Shown here: positions 6,893 to 15,730 of the stretch, one piece after another
How positions within the stretch are numbered: the stretch's first letter is position 1
How the letters are laid out: the number at the start of each line of letters is the position of its first letter
DNA from: RGIG8597 sp045133795
GTDB lineage: Bacteria; Spirochaetota; GWE2-31-10
DNA: 32,000 nt
Direction of reading: 5' to 3'
Assembly: GCA_045133795.1 (NCBI GenBank)
Contig: JBGUUT010000036.1
Coordinates: 1-32,000, forward strand
The notes under the pieces: model-generated
Told to the model about the DNA's origin: nothing
The model's database searches: none
The model's input: the letters and a program-made list of their open reading frames with translations, nothing else
Translations under genes and position numbers: made by a program

Positions 6893-8667
6893 TGTTTGAA
6901 AACGCTAAATTATTTTATTTATTTTTATTACTTCCTTTCTTGGTTGGACTGTTTATTTTCTTTAATATCTCGCTGAAAAAATCTGCAACAAAACTTGCAG
7001 GAAAAAATATAAACACTGTTCTTCCTTATTATACGGAAGGTCAAAAATGGATTTCATTATTATTCTATACAATGGGATTTATTTTATTAATCATTGCATT
7101 GGCTCGTCCGCGTTGGGGTATTGAAAATATCAGTACAGATTTAAAAGGACGAGATGTTCTCGTAATGATTGATGTTTCATTTTCCATGGCAGTACCGGAT
7201 GTAATTCCCAATCGTATGGAACTTGCCAAAAAATATATAAATGAACTTTTAGACAGCGGTACGGAAGACAGAATCGGCTTAATGGTTTTCAGTTCGGACA
7301 GTGAGCTTCTTGTTCCCGTAACTCACGACTATGCAGCCGTATCTTTTTTTCTGGAATCTATGTATCCGGGTATGATAGGAAAAGGCGGTACCGATATCGG
7401 AACAGCTCTTGTTGCAGGAATCAAATCTTTCGATGATACCGATTTTTCAAATAAAATGATTATTTTAATTACCGACGGTGAAGACTTGGAAGGTAAAGTA
7501 AAAAACAATGAAGATTTTATCAAAGATTCAGATATTCGTATTTTCACTGTAGGAATAGGTACAAAAAACGGAGAGCCTATTCCGCTTCGTAATGATAAAG
7601 GTGAAATCGAATCTTACGTAAAAGCTCCTAACGGTACACATGTAGTAAGTAAACTTGATGAAGCCTTATTGTCACGAATTGCCGAAATCACAGGCGGAAG
7701 TTATATGCGTACCGGCGGAAAATCAGGAGAACTTGTAGAATTTATTAATCGCATTAAAAATGTAAAAAGCAAAGATTATGACAAAGCCGACTTTACACAG
7801 AAGAAAGACCAATACGTTATATTTTTAGCTACAGCTCTTTTTCTGTTCTGTTTGGGCTTTATATTAGATTTGGGACGTATTATAAAACGCGGAAAAACAA
7901 ATTGGATAGCTAATATTTTTATTGTTGCAATAATGTTCTTACCGACAAGTTTACAAGGACAAACCTCTGCAACACCAACAAATCAAATACAAGCCGATGT
8001 AAGTTCGGATACCGTACCGCAACGAAAATCTACACGGCAAACAGGGCGTAATAAAAACGGAGCATGGAAAGGAAATCTCAACTTTGAAAAAAACGATTTT
8101 CCGAAAGCCTTATCTGCTTATGCTTCAGCAATATACGCATTTTCCGGTAATCAACTTGCAAAGTTATATCTAAACTTGGGAAATACTTTCGTAAAAACTC
8201 AAGATTCAGAAAATGCCGGAAAATATTATGAAATGGCATTAAATACAGCTTCAGATAATGAATTAAAAAGTAGAATTCTTTATCAAACCGGACTTTTAAT
8301 GTTTAAAAATCGTCAATATACCGAAGCTGCTGCTTTTTTTAAGGAATCATTAAAACTAAATGATACAAATGATGATGCCAGATATAATTATGCTGTTTCT
8401 GTTTTATTTGCCGAAGCCGGACAAAATAAAAATGAATCTCAGGACAATCAAGAGCAACAAAATAATGACGAAAAACAACAAGAGCAGCAAGAAAGCGAAG
8501 AAAATAAAGAAAAACAAGAACAACAGCAACAAGAAGAAAAAAAAGCTGCAAATATGAAAGAAATGCTGGAAGCTTTGGAAAATAAAGAAAAAGAAAACAG
8601 TCGACAAAATGCCGAAGCTGCACAAAATAAAAATCAACAACAACAATGGAGAGGTAAATATTGGTAA
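6892..8667 (+). CDS. batB: BatB-BatC fusion: VWA domain plus TPR and Gln/Glu-rich tail
   Basis: This 591-aa protein joins two products that are separate in many bacteria. Residues 1-330 are BatB: two N-terminal spans, a VWA domain with MIDAS DVSFS at 94-98 and LITDGED near 192-198, and a span at about 309-327. A further hydrophobic segment (338-353) ends in a signal-peptide-like SLQGQ site, as expected where the separate BatC would begin. Residues 392-505 form about three TPR units (NLGNTFVKTQDSENAGKYYE is one helix pair). Residues 510-591 are a low-complexity Gln/Glu/Asn/Lys tail ending in WRGKYW. The fusion keeps BatB and BatC in fixed ratio. It overlaps batA and batD by one base each. Confidence 0.9.
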   Translation: MFENAKLFYLFLLLPFLVGLFIFFNISLKKSATKLAGKNINTVLPYYTEGQKWISLLFYTMGFILLIIALARPRWGIENISTDLKGRDVLVMIDVSFSMAVPDVIPNRMELAKKYINELLDSGTEDRIGLMVFSSDSELLVPVTHDYAAVSFFLESMYPGMIGKGGTDIGTALVAGIKSFDDTDFSNKMIILITDGEDLEGKVKNNEDFIKDSDIRIFTVGIGTKNGEPIPLRNDKGEIESYVKAPNGTHVVSKLDEALLSRIAEITGGSYMRTGGKSGELVEFINRIKNVKSKDYDKADFTQKKDQYVIFLATALFLFCLGFILDLGRIIKRGKTNWIANIFIVAIMFLPTSLQGQTSATPTNQIQADVSSDTVPQRKSTRQTGRNKNGAWKGNLNFEKNDFPKALSAYASAIYAFSGNQLAKLYLNLGNTFVKTQDSENAGKYYEMALNTASDNELKSRILYQTGLLMFKNRQYTEAAAFFKESLKLNDTNDDARYNYAVSVLFAEAGQNKNESQDNQEQQNNDEKQQEQQESEENKEKQEQQQQEEKKAANMKEMLEALENKEKENSRQNAEAAQNKNQQQQWRGKYW

Positions 8668-10397
8668 TGCACAAATTAAAATTTTCCATTTTAATATTTC
8701 TGTTCCTTGCAAATTTTGTTTATGCAAAAAACATTTCATATAATCTGGATGCTTCAACCAATGAAGTAAGTACAAACGAAATGTTTCAAATAACGTTGGA
8801 AATTATCAATGCGGGGAATGCCTCTGTTACACTTCTGGAAACAAATCCGGCAGTGACATTAAGAGAAGCCGGAAAATCAAGCAGTTTTAGTTTTACAAAC
8901 GGTCAGCAATCATCTTCCGTTACAATTACTTATATTGCAAAAGCGACAAAAGAAGGAAAACAAAAAATCGGACCGTTCAGAATCAAAAACCGAACAGAAA
9001 CCGTTGATACCGACCCGTTATTTATAACAGTCTCAAAATCTTCTTCAAATAACTCTAACGCTGCAAACCAAGAAAATAAAGAAGCTTTTATCAAAACTGT
9101 CGCTTCAAAAACTTCTGTTTATGAAGGTGAGTTTATCGATATTTCAGTTCTTTTTTATACATCTGTAGAAACAAAAATCAATGATTACACTCAGCTTGAA
9201 TTTCCGGCTGATGCATGGACGGAAGATATTCGCTCCGAAAATGAGCATAAAAGACGTTTGCAAATAGGAAACAGAATTTTTGATGAATATGAAATTGAAC
9301 GAAAACGACTTTTTATCAACACCGCCGGCGAATATACTATTTCTCCAGCAAAGATTAATCTTTACCTGTTCTCTCGTTCCGATATATTTTCATTTTACTC
9401 TACCCCGGTATTTCTGGAGACAATGCCGGTAAATATTACGGTAAAGCCATTACCTGAAAGTCTTACTGATATAAACGGTACCGTTCCGACCGGAAACTTT
9501 ACCGCCGACGTTAAACTATCTTCAAATGAAGTAAAAGTCGGTGAACCGGTTACTATGACGATTACATTAAACGGAAACGGAAATTTCCATGTAATAAATA
9601 AATATCCGACATCACATACAAAAGAAATCGAAGTTTTTACATCCAAAAGCAATGCTATAAAAAATGCAAATGTAACTGTCGGTAAAAATTGGGAGACTAT
9701 TCTTGTTCCTAAAAAGCAGGGGAATTTTACTATATCTGCCGGACCTTTTACATATTTTGATACATCATCCTATGAATACAAAACTTTGCCGGAACAAACT
9801 TTTAATATCAACATCATAGGAAATGATAATGAAACTCAATTAATGCAAACAGTTGACTTCAACAACAACGAAAACGGCAGAAAACAAAAAGTTAAAGTAA
9901 TAGATCCGAAATCATTATTTATGATTTCCAACGTTTTGGAAAAACATCCAATAAATCATTCAAATATATCTTTCATTTTATTAATGATTGTTATGTATTG
10001 TTTGTTTATTTTCTTCCTTGTTGCATATTTTATTTTCAAATTCTCTCTCAAAAAGGATAACAGAAAAGCGAATCCGTTAAAAAGATTGGAAAAAGAAATA
10101 AATAAAATAGATACTGGAAATTTATCAAAAGCAACGGAAAAAATTTACGGTGAAATGGAAATGTTTATAATTGACGAATTTGAAATTGATTCCGTAGATA
10201 TCAGAAAAAATATCCTTAAAGAAAAATTATCCGATAAATTGTCCGAAGAGCTTTTAGAACAACTTATCGATATTATTTCGGAATTTGAAATTATAAGATT
10301 CGGCGGAATGGACGTTTCTTTATCCGGTATTAATACATTAAAATGCAAAGTCTTAGAACTTTGCAAAAACTTGGTTAAGTACAAGGATTCAAAATGA
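8667..10397 (+). CDS. batD: BatD: large extracytoplasmic protein with C-terminal membrane anchor
   Basis: This is a 576-aa protein with a signal peptide (MHKLKFSILIFLFLANFVYA), about 400 residues of repeated beta-sandwich units and a single span, FILLMIVMYCLFIFFLVAYF, near residues 430-450. A helical cytoplasmic tail follows. The repeats contain the STNEVSTNEMFQITLEI and SSNEVKVGEPVTMTITLNG segments typical of BatD (the oxygen-tolerance domain family). I chose ATG 8667, which overlaps the preceding stop as TAATG like its neighbours. A TTG at 8661 in the same frame is better spaced from GGAGAGG (8648-8654) and would add two residues, so the start is uncertain by two codons. It probably anchors the extracytoplasmic face of the Bat complex. 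Confidence 0.88.
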   Translation: MHKLKFSILIFLFLANFVYAKNISYNLDASTNEVSTNEMFQITLEIINAGNASVTLLETNPAVTLREAGKSSSFSFTNGQQSSSVTITYIAKATKEGKQKIGPFRIKNRTETVDTDPLFITVSKSSSNNSNAANQENKEAFIKTVASKTSVYEGEFIDISVLFYTSVETKINDYTQLEFPADAWTEDIRSENEHKRRLQIGNRIFDEYEIERKRLFINTAGEYTISPAKINLYLFSRSDIFSFYSTPVFLETMPVNITVKPLPESLTDINGTVPTGNFTADVKLSSNEVKVGEPVTMTITLNGNGNFHVINKYPTSHTKEIEVFTSKSNAIKNANVTVGKNWETILVPKKQGNFTISAGPFTYFDTSSYEYKTLPEQTFNINIIGNDNETQLMQTVDFNNNENGRKQKVKVIDPKSLFMISNVLEKHPINHSNISFILLMIVMYCLFIFFLVAYFIFKFSLKKDNRKANPLKRLEKEINKIDTGNLSKATEKIYGEMEMFIIDEFEIDSVDIRKNILKEKLSDKLSEELLEQLIDIISEFEIIRFGGMDVSLSGINTLKCKVLELCKNLVKYKDSK

Positions 10398-11137
10398 GAT
10401 TAAGACTTTTTTTTATCACATTTTTATTTTTATCTTTTTCCGCTTTTTCACAAAGTACAGATATCAATGAGCTGTTTACAAAAGCTAATCAAGCATATAT
10501 TGCGGAAAAATATCTTGAGGCAAAAGATAACTACATAAAACTTCTGAATGATTTTAATTTGGATAATTACGCTGTAAATTATAATTTAGGTTGCTGTTAT
10601 TACAAACTTCACGAACTCGGATATGCCAGATTCTATTTCGAAAAAGCTTTTTTGTTTCAACCTCATAATGAAGATTTAAAAAACAGTATGAATATTTTGC
10701 TAGATGAAATCGGAAAAAAGAACGGTTACATAGAAGATGATGAGCTTACAATTAAAAGAATTCTACTTTTTATTCCGCCGTTTGTCATATTTATAATATT
10801 CAGTATTTTATTTGTATTACTGATATTTTTTACTTTTATTTTTGTGAAGAAATCATCGCGACTGTGTTTTACATTATCTCTTATCACATTTATCTGTACT
10901 GTTTTTCTCTTTATATTCGCAATCGTACAATACAACACCGTCAATGATAATTGTGCAATTGTAATAAAAGATACAGATGTCTATCTGTCTGCTGATAATT
11001 CTACGCCGATTTCCGGTATAACAGAAGGAAAAAAAGTTCGTGTTTTGGAAAATTCGGAAGACGATTATCTAATGATAAAACTTTCAAATAACACAAACGG
11101 CTGGCTAAATAAAAGTGATGTACTTTCAATCAAATGA
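10394..11137 (+). CDS. batE: BatE: TPR protein with two membrane spans and SH3-like domain
   Basis: This 247-aa protein has a signal peptide ending near FSAFSQS, then two TPR units (residues 24-105, with YNLGCCYYKLHELGYARFYF) and two adjacent membrane helices at about 123-175. A C-terminal bacterial SH3-like domain contains KDTDVYLSADNSTPISGI and GWLNKSDV. The order TPR, two spans, SH3 matches BatE. The ATG overlaps the batD stop by four bases. It is the last gene of the operon, and no terminator hairpin was found directly after it. The next gene has its own promoter. Confidence 0.85.
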   Translation: MRLRLFFITFLFLSFSAFSQSTDINELFTKANQAYIAEKYLEAKDNYIKLLNDFNLDNYAVNYNLGCCYYKLHELGYARFYFEKAFLFQPHNEDLKNSMNILLDEIGKKNGYIEDDELTIKRILLFIPPFVIFIIFSILFVLLIFFTFIFVKKSSRLCFTLSLITFICTVFLFIFAIVQYNTVNDNCAIVIKDTDVYLSADNSTPISGITEGKKVRVLENSEDDYLMIKLSNNTNGWLNKSDVLSIK

Positions 11138-11146
11138 AAATACATA

Positions 11147-11175
11147 TTGAAAATAATATAGTAATGTGATATAAA
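11147..11175 (+). promoter_or_regulatory. Promoter of the 53-aa protein gene
   Basis: TTGAAA (11147-11152), a 17-nt spacer and TATAAA (11170-11175) lie about 30 nt before the ATG at 11205. A GAGGTG ribosome binding site lies between them. This suggests independent transcription from the bat operon. Confidence 0.7.
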
Positions 11176-11204
11176 ACGCTATAAAATCAAATTTGAGGTG
11201 CAAG

Positions 11205-11366
11205 ATGTCAGAAGCTACTGAAAAGAAAAATAAAAAAATTAATAAAATGTCTTTAAGTGAATTAGATAAAGCTATAGAAGCAACAAAATCTTCTATGGGT
11301 GGTCTTACTTCAGCTTATGCAAAAGAACTTTTGAAAAGAAAAGAAAATCTTTCAGCAAAAAAATAA
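11205..11366 (+). CDS. Small 53-aa helical protein, function unknown
   Basis: This is a short but convincing gene. It has its own promoter 30 nt upstream, a GAGGTG site before ATG 11205, 53 codons, TAA, and a strong terminator at 11391. The protein is highly charged (Lys 14 of 53) and should be two helices. The first half reads KKINKMSLSELDKAIEATK and the second SMGGLTSAYAKELLKRK. No membrane segment or cysteine is present. The motif MSLSELDKAI followed by GGLTSAYAKELL looks conserved-protein-like. I recall similar small proteins in treponemes, but no function is known to me. Abundance under a near-consensus promoter would fit a nucleoid- or ribosome-associated protein, which is only inference. 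Confidence 0.8.
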   Translation: MSEATEKKNKKINKMSLSELDKAIEATKSSMGGLTSAYAKELLKRKENLSAKK

Positions 11367-11390
11367 TAATTCATTATTTTGTGTAAACAT

Positions 11391-11421
11391 AAATGCTTCT
11401 CTATAATGAGGAGCATTTTTT
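11391..11421 (+). terminator. Strong intrinsic terminator after the 53-aa gene
   Basis: An 11-bp stem (AAATGCTTCTC 11391-11401 with GAGGAGCATTT 11408-11418, one G-T pair) with a 6-nt loop is followed by a T run. It sits between the plus-strand gene and the stop of the minus-strand recombinase gene, so it separates the two converging units. Confidence 0.9.
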
Positions 11422-12364
11422 ATTTCTCGGTACTATCATTAACTTTATCATAGATTTCTTTTATGTGATGCATATCAAGATGTGTATAAATCTCTGTTGT
11501 ATTAATGCTTTTATGCCCTAAAAAATTCTGTACGTATCTTATATCAGCTCCGTTTTGTACAAGATGAGTTGCAAAGCTATGACGTAATGTATGAACCGTA
11601 ACATCTCTTCTTATTCCTAAAAGTTGCATTTTTGTTTTTAAGTTTTTCCATATACCCTTTCTTGTAATACGCTCTCCGCGAAAATTCAAAAACAACGCAT
11701 TTTGTTTTATCGACTTTACAAGCATTGAGCGACCGTTATTCAAATATTCATTTATATTTTGAATTGCACGCATTCCCATCGGTACGAGACGTTGTTTATC
11801 TCCCTTTCCCGTAACCTTAACTAATCTTTCATCAAAAAAAATATCTTCTATATTCAAATCACAAATTTCACTAACACGAAGCCCACAGCTGTACATCAAC
11901 TCAAATAACGCTTTATCTCGAATATCGCACGGTTTTTTACTATCAAATGAATCAATAAATTTTTCTACTTCTTCAACTGTTAAATAAATAGGTAATCGCA
12001 TTCCCGTTCTGGGACGAATCAAAAATCTGGATGGATTTTCCTCTATCAATTTTTCTAATTTAAGAAACTTCAAATACAAAGAGATTGAACTGATTTTACG
12101 CAAAATAGAAGTATTTTCAAAAGTATTCTGAGATAAATGAATTATAAACTCATCAATAATATCTATTGTTATAATTGAAGAAAAAGAGGTATCACCAAGA
12201 CTTGCAATCAAATCTTTTGATACCTCTTTTATGAAAGAAACAAACTGCACAATATCGGAATTATAAGCTTCTATAGTATTGGCAGACAAGTTTCTTTCTG
12301 AACATAAGTAGTCTTTAAACAGAACTACACTGTCATCAATCTTTTGTAAAAATGTATCACACAT
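11420..12364 (-). CDS. Tyrosine recombinase of the XerC/XerD family
   Basis: This 314-aa site-specific recombinase has an N-terminal SAM-like core-binding domain (residues 12-110, ERNLSANTIEAYNSDIVQFV) and a C-terminal catalytic domain. All active-site residues are present: R163 (SCGLRVSEI), K187 (TGKGDKQRLVP), H258 and R261 (HTLRHSFATHL), H284 (LGHKS) and the nucleophile Y293 (TEIYTHL). Xer proteins resolve chromosome dimers at dif during division. Its start overlaps the ftsZ stop (TAATG), so it is coupled to the division genes. Whether it is XerC or XerD, or a single-Xer system, cannot be decided without its partner. The size and full motif set argue against a phage integrase. Confidence 0.9.
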   Translation of the reverse strand: MCDTFLQKIDDSVVLFKDYLCSERNLSANTIEAYNSDIVQFVSFIKEVSKDLIASLGDTSFSSIITIDIIDEFIIHLSQNTFENTSILRKISSISLYLKFLKLEKLIEENPSRFLIRPRTGMRLPIYLTVEEVEKFIDSFDSKKPCDIRDKALFELMYSCGLRVSEICDLNIEDIFFDERLVKVTGKGDKQRLVPMGMRAIQNINEYLNNGRSMLVKSIKQNALFLNFRGERITRKGIWKNLKTKMQLLGIRRDVTVHTLRHSFATHLVQNGADIRYVQNFLGHKSINTTEIYTHLDMHHIKEIYDKVNDSTEK

Positions 12365-13617
12365 TAATTTCTGTTTCTCTTTAGAGGATTAATTCGCATA
12401 TAAGCCGGTGTGTGATCGTCTTTTTTCTTAGATAATTGAGAATTTAACAATTCCGCAAATTCTGCATTATCCATAAACTCATTTGTTCTTGTTTTTTCAC
12501 TTGGAACTTCAAACATTGATGTAAAAGTTTCTGAAGCTTTTTTTTCTTCTTCTACTTTACCTTCTTTACAAATAAGTTCTTCCATTTTCTCAATAGTTAA
12601 TTCTTCTGATTTAGTTTTTGATTCAGAAAAACCACATGCAACAATAGTAACTTCTATTTTATTTTCATAAGTTGAGTCATACATTTGCCCCGGAATGACA
12701 AGAGTTTTCTCACCGCATATATCCGAAATCTTATTCATTACATTATTGTAATTTTTCAACGTCAGAGACGAACCTCCCGTAACATTGACAATAATAGCTT
12801 TTGCTTCTGTATCTGTAAGTGACAATTCTGTTAAAGGGTTAGCAATAGCTAAATCTACTGCCTCATTTGCTGCATTTTCCCCTTGTGCCACACCGATACC
12901 AATCAATGCTTTACCGCGATTTTTCATTACAGTCTGAACATCTGCAAAATCAATGTTTATAACGCCTTCTTTTACTATTAGATTCGAGATTCCACAGACA
13001 GCCTGTCGCAAAACATCATCCGCCATATGAAATGCTTCCATAATAGAAATTCCGTCTCCGGCACCGGTAAGTAAAGCTTCATTAGAAATAACCACCATCG
13101 TATCAACAACTTTTTCAAGTTTTGCAATACCTTCATCTGCGATTTTGCCTTTTACTCTCTGTTCAAAAAGAAAAGGTTTAGTAACGACACCAACAGTCAA
13201 ACATCCGGCTTCTCTTGCCAATTTTGCAATTACAGGAGCTGCCCCTGTACCGGTTCCACCGCCCATTCCGGCTGTTATGAAAACCATATTGGCACCTTTC
13301 AAACATTCACGCAAAGAAACTTCATCTTCAATAGCTGCTTTTTCTCCCATTTCAGGAATCGCACCGGCACCTCGTCCGCCTGTTAAGTTTTTTCCTATTT
13401 GAATCTTTCTGGGTGCTTTTGACTTTATAAGGGCTTGTTTATCTGTATTTACAGCAATAAACTCTACTCCGCTTACATTTGCCTCAATCATACGATTTAC
13501 AGAATTACATCCTCCGCCACCAACACCGATAACTAGGATTTTTGTACAACTAGTGTTTTCTTCATCAAAATTAATTCTACTAAAATTAATCGTTCCGTTA
13601 TTTCTTACATTCTGCAT
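12364..13617 (-). CDS. ftsZ: Cell division GTPase FtsZ
   Basis: This 417-aa tubulin-like GTPase polymerises into the Z-ring. The nucleotide-binding loops are intact: GVGGGGCNSV at residues 31-40 and the tubulin signature GGGTGTG at 119-125. The synergy loop is present as INIDFADVQTVM. A variable acidic/charged linker covers about residues 335-400, and the C-terminal peptide HTPAYMRINPLKRNRN should bind FtsA. An extra 24 or so residues precede the core, which is common. The ATG is preceded by GGGAGGGGTG. It follows ftsA after a 110-nt gap that contains a relic of the ftsA end. Confidence 0.97.
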   Translation of the reverse strand: MQNVRNNGTINFSRINFDEENTSCTKILVIGVGGGGCNSVNRMIEANVSGVEFIAVNTDKQALIKSKAPRKIQIGKNLTGGRGAGAIPEMGEKAAIEDEVSLRECLKGANMVFITAGMGGGTGTGAAPVIAKLAREAGCLTVGVVTKPFLFEQRVKGKIADEGIAKLEKVVDTMVVISNEALLTGAGDGISIMEAFHMADDVLRQAVCGISNLIVKEGVINIDFADVQTVMKNRGKALIGIGVAQGENAANEAVDLAIANPLTELSLTDTEAKAIIVNVTGGSSLTLKNYNNVMNKISDICGEKTLVIPGQMYDSTYENKIEVTIVACGFSESKTKSEELTIEKMEELICKEGKVEEEKKASETFTSMFEVPSEKTRTNEFMDNAEFAELLNSQLSKKKDDHTPAYMRINPLKRNRN

Positions 13618-13638
13618 AACACCCCTCCCGTATTTGCA

Positions 13639-13707
13639 TTAAAAAAAACTGTTTAAAAAGTCTGATAGTTTATCCGAAAAAGTTTTTATCCTCCCGTCTT
13701 TCGAATC
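13639..13707 (-). pseudogene. Diverged second copy of the ftsA 3' end
   Basis: Read on the minus strand, the ftsA-ftsZ spacer encodes KTFSDKLSDFLNSFF followed by TAA, with TAG upstream and no start codon. The authentic FtsA end, 89 nt away, reads KNSFLDKLSDLFKQFF followed by TAG. The underlying DNA is clearly homologous. The two copies differ by small indels, including a lost C and an extra T that offset each other, so the frame and the stop are kept. It is too short to be a gene on its own. It looks like the remnant of a tandem duplication of the ftsA 3' end or of a second ftsA copy. Confidence 0.7.
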
Positions 13708-13727
13708 CTATCATTTAATCCTCATAA

Positions 13728-14981
13728 CTAAAAAAATTGTTTAAAAAGGTCTGATAATTTATCCAAAAAAGAATTTTTCCCCTCTCCTCTTCGGCTTCTT
13801 ATCTCTGCACCTTCATAATTTGACAATTTATTCCCTAATTCCAATACACCGCTGACAACGGAATATTCCGGAGAATTAATTTTGTCACCAAGCCCACCAA
13901 GTACTTCCAATGTTCCGACTCTTGCAGCAACACCGAAAACTTTTTGAGCAACTGCTTCTACTCCCGGCAATAATGCAGTTCCGCCGGTTATAACAACTCC
14001 CGCACTTATCGCTTCAAGTAAACTTTCTTCTTCTAATTTTTTTCGAATTTCTCCGAAAATCTCAAGAAGTCTTGGTTGTATATAATCTACAATTTCACTT
14101 CTTTGATGAATCTTTGCCGGTCGTCCGCCGACTGCCGGGATTTGAATTCTTTCCATTTCATCAACAATGTCAAAATCCGCAACACCTACTTCACATTTTA
14201 ATTTTTCAGCAGTTCCCAAAGGAATACCAAAACCTTTTGATAAATCATAAGTTATTTGATTTCCTCCCATTTTCTGAAAAACGGTTGTATATAAAGGTGC
14301 TTGTTTATAATAAACAGAAACATTTGTAGTTTCAGCTCCGATATCTAAAACTAAAACCCCCAATTCTTTCTCATCATCACTTAAAACAGCTTCTGCATCT
14401 GCAATGTTTTGTAATATCATCTCATTGATTTCAAGATTCAATTTATCAAAACACAATTTTATATTTCGGATAGCAGTTTCCTCTGTCGTAATAATATGAA
14501 CATTCGCTTCCAATCTTGTTCCGAACATTCCAAGGGGGTCCTGAATATTATCCTGCTTATCAACTTTATACCAACGAGGTAAAACATGCAAAATACGTCT
14601 GTCATTAGAAATACTGATTCCTTTTGCCTGTTCTACAGCTCGGATTATTGCATCTCGCCCGATTTCTTTATTCGTTCCGGATGATGTCGAAATTCCAATA
14701 ACATTTTGAGACTTTATATCTTTACCGCTTACAGCCACAAAAACATTTCTTACTTCTCTGCCTGCTTGCATTTCAGCCTGATTTACAGCCTCTGTAATTG
14801 CTCCCATTATTGTATTTATATTGACAATACACCCTTCTTTTACACCGGTATTAGTGCCGGAGCTGCCAAGACCAATGACGGATAGCTCACCAGTATCTTC
14901 ATCCTGTGCTGCAATCGCTACAACAACTTTGCTTGAGCCTATATCAACCGCAACAATCAAGTCATCGTCTCTTTCTCTCAC
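13728..14981 (-). CDS. ftsA: Cell division protein FtsA
   Basis: This 417-aa actin-fold ATPase tethers FtsZ to the membrane. Phosphate-binding motifs are VAVDIGSSKVVVAIA near residues 10-24, LVLDIGAETTNVSVY near 210, and GVVITGGTALLPG in the last third. The last 15 residues (KNSFLDKLSDLFKQFF) form the amphipathic membrane-targeting helix. The start is GTG 14981, preceded by GGGAGG with eight bases between. Its size is normal for the family. A degenerate copy of the C-terminal helix lies just downstream. Confidence 0.96.
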   Translation of the reverse strand: MRERDDDLIVAVDIGSSKVVVAIAAQDEDTGELSVIGLGSSGTNTGVKEGCIVNINTIMGAITEAVNQAEMQAGREVRNVFVAVSGKDIKSQNVIGISTSSGTNKEIGRDAIIRAVEQAKGISISNDRRILHVLPRWYKVDKQDNIQDPLGMFGTRLEANVHIITTEETAIRNIKLCFDKLNLEINEMILQNIADAEAVLSDDEKELGVLVLDIGAETTNVSVYYKQAPLYTTVFQKMGGNQITYDLSKGFGIPLGTAEKLKCEVGVADFDIVDEMERIQIPAVGGRPAKIHQRSEIVDYIQPRLLEIFGEIRKKLEEESLLEAISAGVVITGGTALLPGVEAVAQKVFGVAARVGTLEVLGGLGDKINSPEYSVVSGVLELGNKLSNYEGAEIRSRRGEGKNSFLDKLSDLFKQFF

Positions 14982-15004
14982 TTCAACATCCTCCCACTCA
15001 TCAC

Positions 15005-15730
15005 TTAAAGGTTGTTATAATTATAATAATAACCTTTCTCTATCTGATTCAATTGAACTCCCTCATTCAGAAGTTCATCACAAATTTTTGATACAACTAA
15101 AGTTTCCAATAGAGTATCGACATTTAATTTTTTTTTTAAAGCAAGAGTTTTATTGATTATGCGAAAATCAATATTATACTCTAATATCTCGTTACGTTTA
15201 CGGACAGTTATTTGTGCTATTTGCTGATAAAGATTATTGTACTTTTGATTCAACAAGTACAATTGCTGTATCAGTTCCGCAAACTTTCCACCAAGCTTTT
15301 TCCCTTGATGAACTTGTTGCGGATTTTCTAAAATCAAAAGAGGAATCATCCCTTTTATTTTAGAGCTTTTAAATATAACACCGCGTCTGTCTACAAAAAA
15401 AATCTCTCCGTCCTTTCCTGTAATTCTGGCTAAAGGTTTTCTCTTAAACAATTGAATTACAAGCCGTGACGGATATTTTTTTGTCACCTTATAATCATCG
15501 ACAAAATACAAATCATCTAAAACCGTCGCAATTTTTTTGCTGTTATATTGCCATATATAACAACCATCTTCTATGCCGACTTTCTGCATTAAAAACGTTC
15601 TGTTAAATTTAAAGTCTGCATTTACTTCAATATGCTCAACTATAAATCGTTCTTTATTCACAACAAATATAATTGAACAAAAAAGTACGGTTACCAAAAA
15701 TAAAATTGAAATAACATAACTAACCTTCAT
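15005..15730 (-). CDS. ftsQ: Cell division protein FtsQ (DivIB)
   Basis: This 241-aa bitopic protein has one N-terminal span (VSYVISILFLVTVLFCSIIF, residues 3-22). A POTRA domain (FIVEHIEVNADFKFNRTFLM onward) and the FtsQ beta domain follow, with YPSRLVIQLFKRKPLARI and DRRGVIFKSS. In division FtsQ links early cytoplasmic proteins with the septal synthase complex by binding FtsL and FtsB. Its N-terminus overlaps ftsW by 11 nt. The low identity usual in this family makes position and topology part of the assignment. Confidence 0.9.
   Translation of the reverse strand: MKVSYVISILFLVTVLFCSIIFVVNKERFIVEHIEVNADFKFNRTFLMQKVGIEDGCYIWQYNSKKIATVLDDLYFVDDYKVTKKYPSRLVIQLFKRKPLARITGKDGEIFFVDRRGVIFKSSKIKGMIPLLILENPQQVHQGKKLGGKFAELIQQLYLLNQKYNNLYQQIAQITVRKRNEILEYNIDFRIINKTLALKKKLNVDTLLETLVVSKICDELLNEGVQLNQIEKGYYYNYNNL

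Noticed and set aside
8360..8775. Long open frames on both strands across the batBC tail and the batD start.
   Set aside because: They are shadows of the low-complexity Gln/Lys/Glu coding region. The Phe/Leu-rich minus-strand translations are simply its antisense.
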